47,517 nt of DNA from UBA877 sp034436335 (GTDB lineage Bacteria > Chloroflexota > Anaerolineae > Anaerolineales > Villigracilaceae). The translations under genes and the position numbers were made by a program. Below the pieces are notes generated by a model. That model saw only the letters and a list, made by a program, of their open reading frames with translations, searched no databases and was not told the origin of the DNA. This document shows positions 39,259-47,517 of this stretch, piece after piece; positions within the stretch are counted from its first letter, which is position 1, and each line of letters begins with the position of its first letter. Location of the stretch: assembly GCA_034436335.1 (NCBI GenBank), contig DAOTVO010000022.1:1-47517 (forward strand), read 5' to 3'.

Positions 39259-40305
39259 ATGACCACAATCACCCGCGAAGCCGTCCTGGCGGCTCTCTCG
39301 AAAGTCCAGGAGCCCGAACTACACAAAGACCTGGTCACACTGAACATGATTCGTGACCTGGAGATCAAAGGCGACAGCGTCTCCTTCACCATCGTTCTGA
39401 CCACACCGGCCTGCCCGCTGAAAGGCAGCATCGAAAAATCCGCCCGCGACGCCGTCCTGGCTGTGCCGGGCGTGAAGACTGTCAACATCAAGATGGATTC
39501 CAGTGTCCCCAATGACGGACGCATGCGCGGCCTGATGCAACTGCCCGTCCACAACGCCATCGCCGTCGCCTCCGGCAAGGGCGGTGTGGGCAAAAGCACC
39601 GTCAGCGTCAACCTGGCGGTTGCCCTGGCGCAGAGCGGAGCGCGCGTCGGCCTGATGGACGCCGACATCTACGGCCCCAACATCCCCACCATGATGGGCG
39701 TCCGCGACGTACCGGGCATGCGGGACAACAAACTGCTCCCTGCCGAGGCCTACGGCGTCAAAATGATGTCCATGGGCTTCCTGGTCAAGCCCGGACAGCC
39801 GCTCATCTGGCGCGGCCCCATGCTCAACTCGGCCATCCGCCAGTTCCTCTCGGACGTGGAGTGGGGCGAATTGGACTATCTCATCATTGACCTGCCCCCC
39901 GGCACGGGCGACGCGCCGCTCTCGCTGGCGCAGGCCCTGCCCCTCTCCGGTGTAATCATCGTCACCCTGCCGCAATCCGTTTCGCTGGAAGACGCCAGCC
40001 GCGGCCTGGAAATGTTCCGCACGCTGGAAGTCCCCATCCTGGGCGTCATCGAAAACATGCGCGGCGAATTCTTCGGCGCGGGCGGCGGTGAAGACCTGGC
40101 GCGGACGGCCGGCGTGCCCTTCCTGGGTGCGGTGCCGATGGAACCCTCCGTCCGCATCGGCGGCGATACCGGCCAGCCGGTCATCGTTTCCCGCCCCGAT
40201 TCGGACTCAGCCAAAGCTCTGCGCTCGCTCGCCGAACAGGTCGCAGCGCGTGTCAGCATCGAAGCACTGAGTCAGAAACAGACTCCCACCATAAACGTTG
40301 TATAA
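39259..40305 (+). CDS. Mrp/ApbC-type P-loop ATPase lacking the CxxC motif
   Basis: The protein has 348 residues. The N-terminal MIP18/DUF59 domain (1-80) includes LTTPACPLKG. The ParA/MinD-like ATPase has the deviant Walker A SGKGGVGKST (105-114), LMDADIYGPNIP and IDLPPGTGDAPLSLAQ. Typical family members act as Fe-S cluster carriers using a Cys-x2-Cys after ENM. Here ENMRGEFFGAGGGEDLA (265-281) skips that segment, so a bridging cluster cannot form in the usual way. It stands 112 bases after nuoI, which fits a role in complex I cluster insertion. The start ATG follows a weak site. Confidence 0.92.
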   Translation: MTTITREAVLAALSKVQEPELHKDLVTLNMIRDLEIKGDSVSFTIVLTTPACPLKGSIEKSARDAVLAVPGVKTVNIKMDSSVPNDGRMRGLMQLPVHNAIAVASGKGGVGKSTVSVNLAVALAQSGARVGLMDADIYGPNIPTMMGVRDVPGMRDNKLLPAEAYGVKMMSMGFLVKPGQPLIWRGPMLNSAIRQFLSDVEWGELDYLIIDLPPGTGDAPLSLAQALPLSGVIIVTLPQSVSLEDASRGLEMFRTLEVPILGVIENMRGEFFGAGGGEDLARTAGVPFLGAVPMEPSVRIGGDTGQPVIVSRPDSDSAKALRSLAEQVAARVSIEALSQKQTPTINVV

Positions 40306-40308
40306 TCA

Positions 40309-40336
40309 TGTAGGCCGGAATAAATTCCGGCCTACA
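40309..40336. repeat. REP-like perfect palindrome after the mrp gene
   Basis: TGTAGGCCGGAAT (40309-40321) and ATTCCGGCCTACA (40324-40336) are perfect complements around two bases. It could act as a terminator-like hairpin for the upstream gene, but shares its CCTACA end with the elements at 1722 and 24589, so I class it as a dispersed repeat. Confidence 0.8.
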
Positions 40337-40346
40337 GGTCAAACTT

Positions 40347-41222
40347 ATGCCGCCTCTGATTGTTGGAATTCGCTTTGCCGAAGTCGGCAAAATCTACCAT
40401 TTCGACGCCTCGGCCCTGCCAGAAATCAAGCCCGGCGATTTTGCCATCGTTGAAACGACACGCGGCAAACAACTCGGCGAAGTGGTTCAAATCGTTAAGG
40501 ACCCCGTCCCGCCGCCCGAAGGCTGGAAGCCGGTGGAACGCATCGCCACGCCGCGTGACCTCGTCCTGCGGCGCATGTGGGCGCAAAAAGAACTAGAAGC
40601 CATGATCGCCTGCCGCGAGCGCGCCGCCCAGTTGAAACTCAAGGGCGTCAAAATCGTTGCCGCCGAATTCTCCTTTGACGGCACACGCCTGGCCATCATG
40701 TTCAGCACCGAAAAAGAAGAAAAAGCCGACCTGAAATCCCTGCGCCACGACATACAAAAACTCTACCCCCAGTCGCAGGTCGAAATGCGCCAGATTGGCC
40801 CGCGCGACGTGGCAAAACTCCTCGGCGGCATGGGCGCTTGCGGCATCGAAACCCGTTGCTGCTCGCGCTTCCTGACCGACTTCAGCCCCGTCTCCATCAA
40901 GATGGCCAAGGAGCAAGGCATCTCGCTCACGCCTGAAGAGATCACCGGCATGTGCGGACGCCTGCGCTGCTGCCTGGTCTATGAGTACGAACAGTACGCC
41001 GCCGCCCGCAAGGAACTACCCAAGCGCAACAAGCGCGTTGTCACGCCGCTGGGCGAAGGCAAAGTGGTAGACGTCAACCCCCTGCAAATGACCGTGCGTG
41101 TCGAACTGGCGGATGTCGGCTGGCGCGAATTCCACCGCGACGAAATCCAACCCTGGGACGAACTCGAAGCCCTGCGCCGCAAAGCCGAACAGCCCTGCGA
41201 AAACTGCGAAAAGAAGCAATGA
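40347..41222 (+). CDS. ricT: PSP1-domain protein, RicT/YaaT-like
   Basis: The protein has 291 residues. The PSP1 C-terminal core is clear: IRFAEVGKIYHFDAS, GDFAIVETTRGKQLGEV, VAAEFSFDGTRLAIMFSTE, LRHDIQKLYPQSQVEMRQIG, GGMGACGIETRCCSRFL and GMCGRLRCCLVYEYE. The conserved Cys cluster (CCSRF, CGRLRCC) is typical of RicT, which in B. subtilis works in the Ric complex on mRNA maturation and can bind Fe-S clusters. A C-terminal CENCEKK adds another Cys pair. It overlaps the next gene by four bases (ATGA). Confidence 0.9.
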   Translation: MPPLIVGIRFAEVGKIYHFDASALPEIKPGDFAIVETTRGKQLGEVVQIVKDPVPPPEGWKPVERIATPRDLVLRRMWAQKELEAMIACRERAAQLKLKGVKIVAAEFSFDGTRLAIMFSTEKEEKADLKSLRHDIQKLYPQSQVEMRQIGPRDVAKLLGGMGACGIETRCCSRFLTDFSPVSIKMAKEQGISLTPEEITGMCGRLRCCLVYEYEQYAAARKELPKRNKRVVTPLGEGKVVDVNPLQMTVRVELADVGWREFHRDEIQPWDELEALRRKAEQPCENCEKKQ

Positions 41223-41944
41223 ACGAACAGCCCGCCTCCTGGGAACCCCCTCAAAAAATCCTGGTCATCCTGGCCCACCCGGATGACCCGGAGTTTTTTT
41301 GCGGCGCGACCCTGGCCCGTTGGGCGCGCGCCGGACACGAGATTCACTACCTCCTGCTGACCTGCGGCGACAAGGGCGGCGACCCGGACACGACCCCCGC
41401 AGAACTGTGTCTCTCGCGCCGCGAAGAACAGCAAAACGCCGCCCGCGTCCTCGGCGTCCGTTCGGTGCGCTTCCTCGACCTGGAAGACGGCTACCTCGTC
41501 CCGAGCCTCGACCTGCGCCGCACAGTGGTGCGCGCCATCCGCCGCGAAAAGCCCGATATCTTGGTCACCTGCGACCCGACCAACCTCTACCCATCCAGCG
41601 GCTACGGGTTGAACCATCCCGACCACCGCGCCGCCGGTCAGGTCGTGCTGGACGCCGTCTTCCCCGCCGCCGGCAACGCCCACTTCTTCCCTGAACTGCT
41701 CGACGAAGGCCTTCAGCCGCATACCCCGCGCGAAGTCTGGGTCTCGCTGACCGCTCAGCCGACCGTCACGCTGGACGTGACCGACACCTGGGAAATCAAA
41801 CTCCAGGCGCTCAAGGAACACCGCTCGCAAATCGGCGACCCGGTCGAGTTCGAAAAGCGCATGCGCGCCCGTCACAGCGAAGACAGCACCGACGAAGCCC
41901 CGCGCTACGAGGAACGCTTTCGCGTCATCAAATTACGCACATGA
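41219..41944 (+). CDS. PIG-L/LmbE-family zinc deacetylase
   Basis: The protein has 241 residues. The metal site motif AHPDDPEF (His20, Asp22, Asp23) lies near the N-terminus, and the downstream histidines are in NHPDHRAAG. The family removes acetyl groups from N-acetylglucosamine-type substrates (for example MshB, BshB, PIG-L). The EEQQNAARVLGVRSVRFL segment and C-terminal EERFRVIKL fit bacterial members. It is translationally coupled to ricT and lies 28 bases before the amidohydrolase. The substrate is not determined; a sugar-linked thiol or cell-wall sugar is possible. Confidence 0.9.
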   Translation: MNEQPASWEPPQKILVILAHPDDPEFFCGATLARWARAGHEIHYLLLTCGDKGGDPDTTPAELCLSRREEQQNAARVLGVRSVRFLDLEDGYLVPSLDLRRTVVRAIRREKPDILVTCDPTNLYPSSGYGLNHPDHRAAGQVVLDAVFPAAGNAHFFPELLDEGLQPHTPREVWVSLTAQPTVTLDVTDTWEIKLQALKEHRSQIGDPVEFEKRMRARHSEDSTDEAPRYEERFRVIKLRT

Positions 41945-41972
41945 CACCGCTCAATTTTCTGCGAGGTTTATT

Positions 41973-43148
41973 ATGACCGACTGGTTCTCCGAAGCCAACT
42001 CCCTTTTTGAATATACGCAATCCATGCGGCGTGACTTCCACATGCACCCCGAACTCGGCTTCCAAGAATTCCGCACCGCCGGGATCGTCGCCCGTGAACT
42101 GACCGCCCTCGGCCTGGAAGTGACCACCGGCGTCGGTGAGACGGGTGTGACGGCCCTCATCGAGGGGGCGCGTCGCGGGCCGGTCGTCCTGCTGCGCGCC
42201 GACATGGACGCCCTGCCCATCACCGAAGAAACCGGCGCACCCTACGCCTCGCAGAACCCCGGCGTGATGCACGCCTGCGGCCACGACGGTCACACCGCCA
42301 TCCTGCTGACGGTCGCCCGTCTGCTCCACGCCCACCGCGCCGAACTGGCCGGGACGGTCAAACTCGTCTTCCAGCCCGCCGAGGAAGGCCTGGGCGGCGC
42401 AGAGAAAATGATCGAAGACGGCGTCCTCGACAACCCCAAGGTGGACTACGCCCTGGCCCTGCACCTCTGGAACGAGAAGCCGCTCGGCTGGATTGGCGTC
42501 TCCGACGGCCCCTCGATGGCGGGCGGGGAAATCTTCAAAATCAAAATCATCGGCAAGGGCGGACACGGCGCGGCCCCCCACCTGGCCGTGGACCCCATCC
42601 TGGCGGCGGCACAGGTGGTCAGCGCCCTGCAGGGAATCGCCGCCCGCAACGTGGCTCCCCTACAATCGGCGGTGGTCAGCGTCTGCACCATTCACGGCGG
42701 CGAAACGTTCAACGTCATCCCGCCTGCCGTGGAGATGACCGGCACGATTCGCACCTTCGAGCCGGAAGTGCGCCGCAAAGTGCTGGAGCGCTTCGAGAAG
42801 ACCGTCCAGTCGGTGGCCGAGGGCCTCGGCTGCCGCGCCGAGGTGGAAGTCAACCGCCTGACGCCGGCGGTTATCAACGATACCGGCATCGCGCGTCAGG
42901 TTCAGGAAACCGCCCGCCGCCTCTTCCCCGAAGGCGCGCTGGATACCGGCAACTACGTCACGATGGGATCAGAAGATATGGCCTACATCCTGGAAAAGGT
43001 TCCGGGCTGTTTCATCTTCATCGGCTCGGCCAACGCGGAGAAGGGTCTGGACGCCGCCCATCATCACCCGAAGTTCGACATTGACGAGGCCGCCCTGCCG
43101 CGCGGCGCGGCGCTGCTGGCCGCCACCGCCGCCGCCCTGCTTTCCTGA
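41973..43148 (+). CDS. M20D-family amidohydrolase (N-acyl amino acid / hippurate type)
   Basis: This 391-residue metal-dependent amidase starts with RRDFHMHPELGFQEFRTA. The metal ligands are Cys102 and His104 in HACGHDGHTA, the glutamates of QPAEEGLGGA, and the C-terminal HHHPKFDIDEAA. The bacterial dimerisation domain begins near FKIKIIGKGGHGAAPH. Members cleave N-acyl amino acids, hippurate or auxin conjugates. The exact substrate cannot be told. It follows the PIG-L gene closely, and its end is separated from korA by a pyrimidine-rich spacer. Confidence 0.92.
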   Translation: MTDWFSEANSLFEYTQSMRRDFHMHPELGFQEFRTAGIVARELTALGLEVTTGVGETGVTALIEGARRGPVVLLRADMDALPITEETGAPYASQNPGVMHACGHDGHTAILLTVARLLHAHRAELAGTVKLVFQPAEEGLGGAEKMIEDGVLDNPKVDYALALHLWNEKPLGWIGVSDGPSMAGGEIFKIKIIGKGGHGAAPHLAVDPILAAAQVVSALQGIAARNVAPLQSAVVSVCTIHGGETFNVIPPAVEMTGTIRTFEPEVRRKVLERFEKTVQSVAEGLGCRAEVEVNRLTPAVINDTGIARQVQETARRLFPEGALDTGNYVTMGSEDMAYILEKVPGCFIFIGSANAEKGLDAAHHHPKFDIDEAALPRGAALLAATAAALLS

Positions 43149-43212
43149 GCCCCCCTCCCCTTCTCACTTTTTCCTTCTCTTTTCTCTACTCTCTTCCTTC
43201 CCTGGAGTGCTT

Positions 43213-45003
43213 ATGACAGAAAAAATCATTAACGATTTCAGCCTGACGATTGCCACCGTCAACGGCTCCGGCTCGCAGACGGCCAATGTGACCCTGCTAC
43301 GCGCCCTGTTCAAGATGGGCATCCCAGTCTCGGGCAAGAACCTGTTCCCTTCCAATATTCAGGGCCTGCCCACCTGGTACACCATCCGCCTCAGCAAGGA
43401 TGGCTTCACCGCCCGCCGCGAGGAGACGGAGATCGTCGTCACGCTCAACCCGGCCTCGTTTGCGCGGGACCTGGCCACCGTCCAGCCCGGCGGGGCCTTC
43501 TTCTACGCCGACGACATCAAACTGCCGCCGGAGCGCAAGGATATTTCGGTCTACCCGATGCCGGTCAAAGCCCTGGCGCGGGCGGCGGATGTTTCGTCCA
43601 ACCTGCGCGATTACATCGCCAACATGGTCTATGTGGGCCTGCTGGCGCACATGCTGGGAATTGACCTGGAGAAAATCAAACAGGCGCTGGCCTTCCACTT
43701 CAAAGGCAAGGAAGGGCCGATCAATTCCAACTTTAGCGTGGTGCAGGCGGCTGCCGACTGGGCCAGAGATAACCTGACCAAGACCGACCCGTTCTTTGTC
43801 GAGCCGATGAATAAGACCGACGGTCTCATCATGACTGATGGCAACACCGCCGCCGCCATCGGCGCAGTCTATGGCGGGGTACAGTTCGCCGCCTGGTATC
43901 CCATCACCCCGGCCTCCACGCTAGCCGAGTCGCTCAACGTGTACCTGCCCATGCTGCGCAAGAAGGACGGCAAACAGACCTACGCCGTTCTGCAGGCTGA
44001 GGATGAACTCTCGGCCATCGGCATGGCGATCGGCGGGGGCTGGGCCGGGCTGCGCGCCATGACCTCCACCTCCGGCCCGGGCATCAGCCTGATGGCCGAA
44101 TACGCCGGTCTGGCTTACTTCGCCGAAGTGCCGATTGTCGTTTGGGATGTGCAGCGCATCGGCCCGTCCACCGGCCTGCCCACCCGCACCGCCCAGGGCG
44201 ACCTGACCGAGACCTACTTCCTCAGTCACGGCGACACCCAGCACGTCATTCTCCTGCCTGGCTCGGTCAATGAATGCTTTGAGTTCGGCTGGAAAGCCTT
44301 CGACCTGGCCGAGCGCCTGCAAACGCCTGTTTTCGTTCTTTCAGACCTCGACCTGGGCATGAACCAATGGATGACGAAACCCTTTGAGTATCCTGACACG
44401 CCGATGGATCGCGGCAAAGTACTGTGGGAAGAACACCTGGAAGCCCGAAACGGTGTTTGGGGGCGTTACAAGGACGAGGACGGCGACGGCATCCCCTGGC
44501 GCACCGTGCCGGGGAACATGCACCCGGCCTCGGCCTGGTTCGGACGCGGCACCGGCCATGACGAGAACGCCCGCTACACCGAAGACAACGCCGCCTGGGA
44601 AGCCAACATGGCACGGCTGAAGAAGAAGTACGACACGGCGCGGACCCTTGTGCCGCCGCCCGTGATCGAAGCCGAGGCCGAGGCGGAAATCGGCATCATC
44701 GCCTACGGCTCAACCGAAGCCGCCGTGGAGGAAGCGCGCGTTTTGCTGGAACAGGCCGGAGGTCCGAAAACCGCCTTCTTACGTCTGCGCGCCCTGCCCT
44801 GCACCCGCGAAGTGTATGACTTCGTGCAGAAATACGAGCGCATCTACATCGTCGAAGCCAACCGCGACGGTCAACTACGGCAGATTCTTTCCGCCGCCAT
44901 GCCGGAGCATGCGCCCAGGTTCCGCTCGGCTTGCCACTCCGACGGTCTGCCGCTGACCGCCCGCTGGATTAAAGACGCCATTCTTGCCCAGGAGGTGAAA
45001 TAA
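43213..45003 (+). CDS. korA: 2-oxoacid:ferredoxin oxidoreductase, fused gamma-alpha subunit
   Basis: The protein has 596 residues. The N-terminal gamma domain (about 1-190) shows NGSGSQTANVTLLRALFKMG and IANMVYVGLLAHMLGI. The alpha domain includes GNTAAAIGAVYGGVQFAAWYPITPASTLAE in adjoining segments and TSTSGPGISLMAEYAGLAYF, typical of KorA-like 2-oxoglutarate:ferredoxin oxidoreductases. The C-terminal region has IAYGSTEAAVEEARVLLEQ and LRALPCTREVYDFV. I chose the ATG at 43213 behind GGAG; a longer frame from 43081 reads through the end of the amidohydrolase gene and is not credible. Its stop overlaps the korB ATG. Together they convert a 2-oxoacid, CoA and oxidised ferredoxin to acyl-CoA, CO2 and reduced ferredoxin, or the reverse. 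Confidence 0.93.
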   Translation: MTEKIINDFSLTIATVNGSGSQTANVTLLRALFKMGIPVSGKNLFPSNIQGLPTWYTIRLSKDGFTARREETEIVVTLNPASFARDLATVQPGGAFFYADDIKLPPERKDISVYPMPVKALARAADVSSNLRDYIANMVYVGLLAHMLGIDLEKIKQALAFHFKGKEGPINSNFSVVQAAADWARDNLTKTDPFFVEPMNKTDGLIMTDGNTAAAIGAVYGGVQFAAWYPITPASTLAESLNVYLPMLRKKDGKQTYAVLQAEDELSAIGMAIGGGWAGLRAMTSTSGPGISLMAEYAGLAYFAEVPIVVWDVQRIGPSTGLPTRTAQGDLTETYFLSHGDTQHVILLPGSVNECFEFGWKAFDLAERLQTPVFVLSDLDLGMNQWMTKPFEYPDTPMDRGKVLWEEHLEARNGVWGRYKDEDGDGIPWRTVPGNMHPASAWFGRGTGHDENARYTEDNAAWEANMARLKKKYDTARTLVPPPVIEAEAEAEIGIIAYGSTEAAVEEARVLLEQAGGPKTAFLRLRALPCTREVYDFVQKYERIYIVEANRDGQLRQILSAAMPEHAPRFRSACHSDGLPLTARWIKDAILAQEVK

Positions 45004-46052
45004 TGGCTGCTCCTTTGCCCCTTGCCGCCGGGCCGGTGAACAAAGCCGGTCTCTCGAAAAACGATTACAAAGGCCTGCCATCCACGCTGTGCGCCGGATG
45101 CGGGCATAATTCCATCGCCAACCAGATTATTGCCGCCTGCTACGAACTGGACATCGTGCCGGAAACAATCATGAAATTCTCCGGCATCGGCTGCTCTTCG
45201 AAAAGCCCGACCTACTTCCTGAGCCGCTCTTTTGGCTTCAACGGCCTGCACGGGCGCATGGCTTCGCTGGCCACCGGCGCCATCTTTGGCGATACGCGCC
45301 TGCGCGCCATCGGAGTGAGCGGCGACGGCGACACGGCCTCCATCGGTATGGGCGGCTTCAAGCATCTCGTCCGCCGCAACGTGCCAATGACCTACATTGT
45401 GGAGAACAACGGCGTCTACGGCCTGACCAAAGGCCAGTTTTCGGCCACCGCCGAGGTGGGCTTGTCGCTGAAGCACCAGGGGACCAACCCCTACATGCCG
45501 GTGGATATCTGCATGGAGGCGCTGGCTTCGCGGGCCACCTTCGTGGCGCGCTCCTTCGCCGGAGACCCGAAGCAGGTCAAGGAACTCATCAAAGCGGCGC
45601 TCAGCCACCGCGGCATCGCCGTGCTGGACATCATCAGCCCGTGCGTGACTTTCAACAATCAGGAAAACGCCCTGCACTCCTACACCTGGGGCAAAGACCA
45701 TGAAGCGCCCCTGCACGAGATTTCTTTCGTCCCCGCGCTGGATGAAATCGAACTGCCCGGCGATTTCCCCGAAGGTGACATGCGGGAAGTAACTCTGCAC
45801 GACGGCTCGACTATCATCCTGAAGAAACTCGAACACGACTACGACCCGACCGACCGCGGCAAGGCGATGCAAATGCTGGAGCAGGCCGAGCGTGAGAACA
45901 TCCTGGTGACGGGACTCATCTATATTGACACCTCCCGCCCGACTTTGCTCGACACATTTAATCTGGTCGAGACGCCGCTCAACCGGCTTACCGAGGCCGA
46001 CTTGCGCCCCGGCCGCGAGACAATTGAAAAAATCAATTCGCTGATGTTTTAG
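45003..46052 (+). CDS. korB: 2-oxoacid:ferredoxin oxidoreductase beta subunit
   Basis: This 349-residue subunit binds thiamine pyrophosphate and one [4Fe-4S] cluster. Cluster ligands fit Cys30 and Cys33 (LCAGCGHN), Cys64 (GIGCSS) and a later Cys in DIISPCVTFNN. The TPP motif is GDGDTASIGMGGFKHLVRRN with VENNGVYGLTKGQ. Length and motifs match KorB. The substrate may be 2-oxoglutarate; a branched or aromatic 2-oxoacid cannot be excluded. ATG overlaps the korA stop by one base (TAATG), behind GGAGGTG. Confidence 0.94.
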   Translation: MAAPLPLAAGPVNKAGLSKNDYKGLPSTLCAGCGHNSIANQIIAACYELDIVPETIMKFSGIGCSSKSPTYFLSRSFGFNGLHGRMASLATGAIFGDTRLRAIGVSGDGDTASIGMGGFKHLVRRNVPMTYIVENNGVYGLTKGQFSATAEVGLSLKHQGTNPYMPVDICMEALASRATFVARSFAGDPKQVKELIKAALSHRGIAVLDIISPCVTFNNQENALHSYTWGKDHEAPLHEISFVPALDEIELPGDFPEGDMREVTLHDGSTIILKKLEHDYDPTDRGKAMQMLEQAERENILVTGLIYIDTSRPTLLDTFNLVETPLNRLTEADLRPGRETIEKINSLMF

Positions 46053-46397
46053 AGACTGCAAAGAATCATCGGGAACCACAGAGAAACACAGATGAAAGCC
46101 GATTTTCGGATGAACGGTCGTTTTTAGTCGGCCAAATTTCTTTTCTCTGCGTTCATCTGTGGTTGAACATGGGTTTTCATTCACCGGAGATAAACGGAGA
46201 TGGGCAGGGATGTTTTGGCATTTCGATAGCCGAAAGCCAATGCGCCAAACAAATCTCGTTTCTCTCTTGCCCATCACCGGTTAAGTTTTTTTGATTTTTA
46301 AGACACTCCCTTCCAGGTCTAACAGGTCACGCTTGACTTGTTAGACCTGTTGACTTTCGAGGCCTGTAAGACTAACCAAACGTGTTAGACTTGGCTC
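46053..46397. repeat. Repeat-rich spacer, no gene
   Basis: This 345-bp spacer holds only repeats. AACCACAGAGAAACACAGAT (46074-46093) is inverted relative to CTCTGCGTTCATCTGTGGTT (46145-46164). A copy of the GGAGATAAACGGAGATGG element lies at 46182-46212. CAGGTCTAACA (46314-46324) and TGTTAGACCTG (46339-46349) form a perfect 11-bp hairpin that could terminate transcription or be another dispersed repeat. I see no promoter or RNA gene. Confidence 0.65.
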
Positions 46398-46820
46398 ATG
46401 GAAATCACGCCGACATTTTTTCTCCCCGACGAGGAACTCCACTTCGAGTTCATCCGCGCTTCTGGGCCGGGCGGGCAGAACGTCAACAAAGTCGCCAGTG
46501 CGGTGCAGTTGCGCTTCGACGTGCGCGCCTCGCCCTCCCTGCCGGAGGAGGTCAAAACGCGGCTGATACGGCTGGCGGGCAGGCGCATGACCGCAGGCGG
46601 GGTATTGGTCATCGAGGCGAAGCGTTATCGGGCGCAGGAGCAAAACCGCGCCGACGCCGAACTGCGTCTGGCCGAATTGGTGCGCAGGGCGCTCGTCCCG
46701 CCGCGGCCGCGTCGTCCCACCCGTCCGAGCGCGGCAGCCAAAGCAAGGAGGCTGGAAGCAAAGAAACGAAGAGGGGAAATCAAGAAACTGCGCAAATCTT
46801 CGAATGAGGAAAATGGATAA
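46398..46820 (+). CDS. arfB: Alternative ribosome-rescue peptidyl-tRNA hydrolase ArfB
   Basis: The protein has 140 residues. The class I release-factor fold is marked by the catalytic GGQ (residues 25-27) in SGPGGQNVNKVASAVQLRFD, and VLVIEAKRYRAQEQNRADA is typical. The basic C-terminal tail (about 105-140, rich in Arg and Lys, with AAAKARRLEAKKRRGEIKK) would enter the mRNA channel of stalled ribosomes as in ArfB/YaeJ. No codon-recognition domain is present, so it is not a normal release factor. It stands alone between repeat-rich spacers. Confidence 0.92.
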   Translation: MEITPTFFLPDEELHFEFIRASGPGGQNVNKVASAVQLRFDVRASPSLPEEVKTRLIRLAGRRMTAGGVLVIEAKRYRAQEQNRADAELRLAELVRRALVPPRPRRPTRPSAAAKARRLEAKKRRGEIKKLRKSSNEENG

Positions 46821-47326
46821 AAACCTGCAAGTTGCAAAAAAATCGGGGCATTCTGGGGCTTTGGAAGTGGTTATTTTTGTGGGCTACAATCGTCTCACCA
46901 CCGGGTAACTCTGCCTGGAGTCCGAAAACTCCTGTGTCGGAAACTGTTTGGCTCCGAAGTCTGGAGACTTCGGAGCCGGAATACAGGATATAGAGTTCGA
47001 AGAGAGAAAATTGGGGAAAAACGCAACTGTCTACCCTGGTCTCGGAAATTATCCGCAGATGCCGCAGAGGACGCAGATGGGGAGAAAATCGGCGACATCG
47101 TACCCCCAGGGGAAATCTGCGCAATCTACGGATACCGTGAGCGTCTTTTGCTGCGATTAACCATCCCGGCCTCATTGGATAGACAGTTACGAAAAAACCC
47201 CATGTGCTTTCGTGCGCTCCGCGGTAAAACCAGCAGTCTAATCCACAATTAACCTCCCCAATTCATAGGGCAATCGCATTTGGAAAGATGTGAGAGAATC
47301 GCTGCACAGAAGAAAGGAGAGCAGCG
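46821..47326. repeat. Repeat-rich spacer with long hairpin, no gene
   Basis: About 500 bp without a credible gene. Two elements stand out. A 28-base perfect palindrome lies at 46950-46977 (arm GGCTCCGAAGTCT). An imperfect inverted repeat pairs ATCCGCAGATGCCGCAGA (47051-47068) with the complement of ATCTGCGCAATCTACGGAT (47115-47133). The end of the ISAs1-type element probably lies near 47262-47280, but its boundary cannot be fixed without the other end. Confidence 0.6.
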
Positions 47327-47517
47327 ATGGAGACACCACGCCTGGTCAAAATAAAAGCACATTTTGGCAAGATGCGCGATCCCCGGACTGGGAACGCCAA
47401 ACGGCACAAGTTACTGGACATTTTGGTCATTGCGATTTGTGCGGTAATTTGTGGAGCAGACAGTTGGAGCGAGATTGAGTTGTTCGGGAAAAACAAGCAA
47501 GGTTGGCTGAAGAAATT
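47327..47517 (+). CDS. ISAs1-family transposase, N-terminal part (cut by window edge)
   Basis: The ATG at 47327 follows AAAGGAGA. The 63 visible residues read HFGKMRDPRTGNAKRHKLLD, then ILVIAICAVICGADSWSEIE, then LFGKNKQGWLKK. This is the conserved start of ISAs1-family transposases (DDE_Tnp_1-associated N-terminal domain). The catalytic residues lie beyond the window, so activity cannot be judged. This is a second IS family in the window, next to repeat-rich DNA. Confidence 0.9.
   Translation, partial: METPRLVKIKAHFGKMRDPRTGNAKRHKLLDILVIAICAVICGADSWSEIELFGKNKQGWLKK

Noticed and set aside
40301..40306. TATAAT before ricT as a promoter
   Set aside because: It spans the last codons and stop of the upstream gene, and no -35-like hexamer lies at 16-18 bases.
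43081..43212. Longer korA start
   Set aside because: The extension is out-of-frame translation of the end of the amidohydrolase gene plus a pyrimidine-rich spacer.

Overview
This window looks like chromosomal DNA from a free-living, GC-rich (about 58-60% by eye), largely anaerobic bacterium. Chloroflexota, class Anaerolineae, is my best guess. The clues are the fused NuoC-NuoD polypeptide, the TadE/TadG proteins with a long Thr/Pro-rich tail, the ferredoxin-dependent 2-oxoacid oxidoreductase, and many small palindromic repeats between genes. This placement is inference from gene content; no rRNA or tRNA was recognised.

Layout. (1) 1-4100: a small CcbP-like protein, tryptophanase, and a Rieske oxygenase gene cut in two by a complete IS4-family element with 18-bp inverted repeats and an 8-bp target duplication. 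(2) 4100-9170, minus strand: a DUF1385 membrane protein, then a secG-led operon (SecG, peptide-type solute-binding protein, unknown protein, M20 dipeptidase) with a clear promoter. (3) 9237-16430, minus strand: TadE, TadG/VWA and a second TadE-like protein with a Thr-rich repeat tail, then a membrane histidine kinase and an OmpR-type regulator. (4) 16480-18861: promoter, a strong glmS self-cleaving ribozyme candidate and glmS. (5) 18997-33640: a lipid/polyketide megasynthase island. It holds a PfaD-like enoyl reductase on the plus strand. Convergent to it lie BioY, acyl-CoA carboxylase carboxyltransferase, biotin carboxylase, biotin carrier, a 2629-residue KS-AT-KS-ACP-ACP-KR-DH synthase and a phosphopantetheinyl transferase. 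(6) 33900-35934: a decayed gene, DegV, and a SufR-like regulator divergent from (7) nuoB-nuoCD-nuoI, an Mrp-type P-loop ATPase, RicT/PSP1, a PIG-L deacetylase, an M20D amidohydrolase and a two-gene 2-oxoacid:ferredoxin oxidoreductase. (8) 46053-47517: repeat-rich spacers around arfB, and the start of an ISAs1-family transposase cut by the window edge.

How it fits together. Region 5 is the most interesting. One locus appears to encode biotin uptake, carboxylation of acyl-CoA to the extender unit, a single-polypeptide iterative synthase, its activating transferase and a separate enoyl reductase, which together suggest a secondary (polyunsaturated or polyketide-like) lipid. Both carrier domains have Thr where the phosphopantetheine-bearing Ser is expected, and the linkers around them contain REP-like palindromes read as protein. 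Region 4 shows a ribozyme switch probably controlling glucosamine-6-phosphate synthesis, with a palindromic element apparently inserted in one of its peripheral loops.
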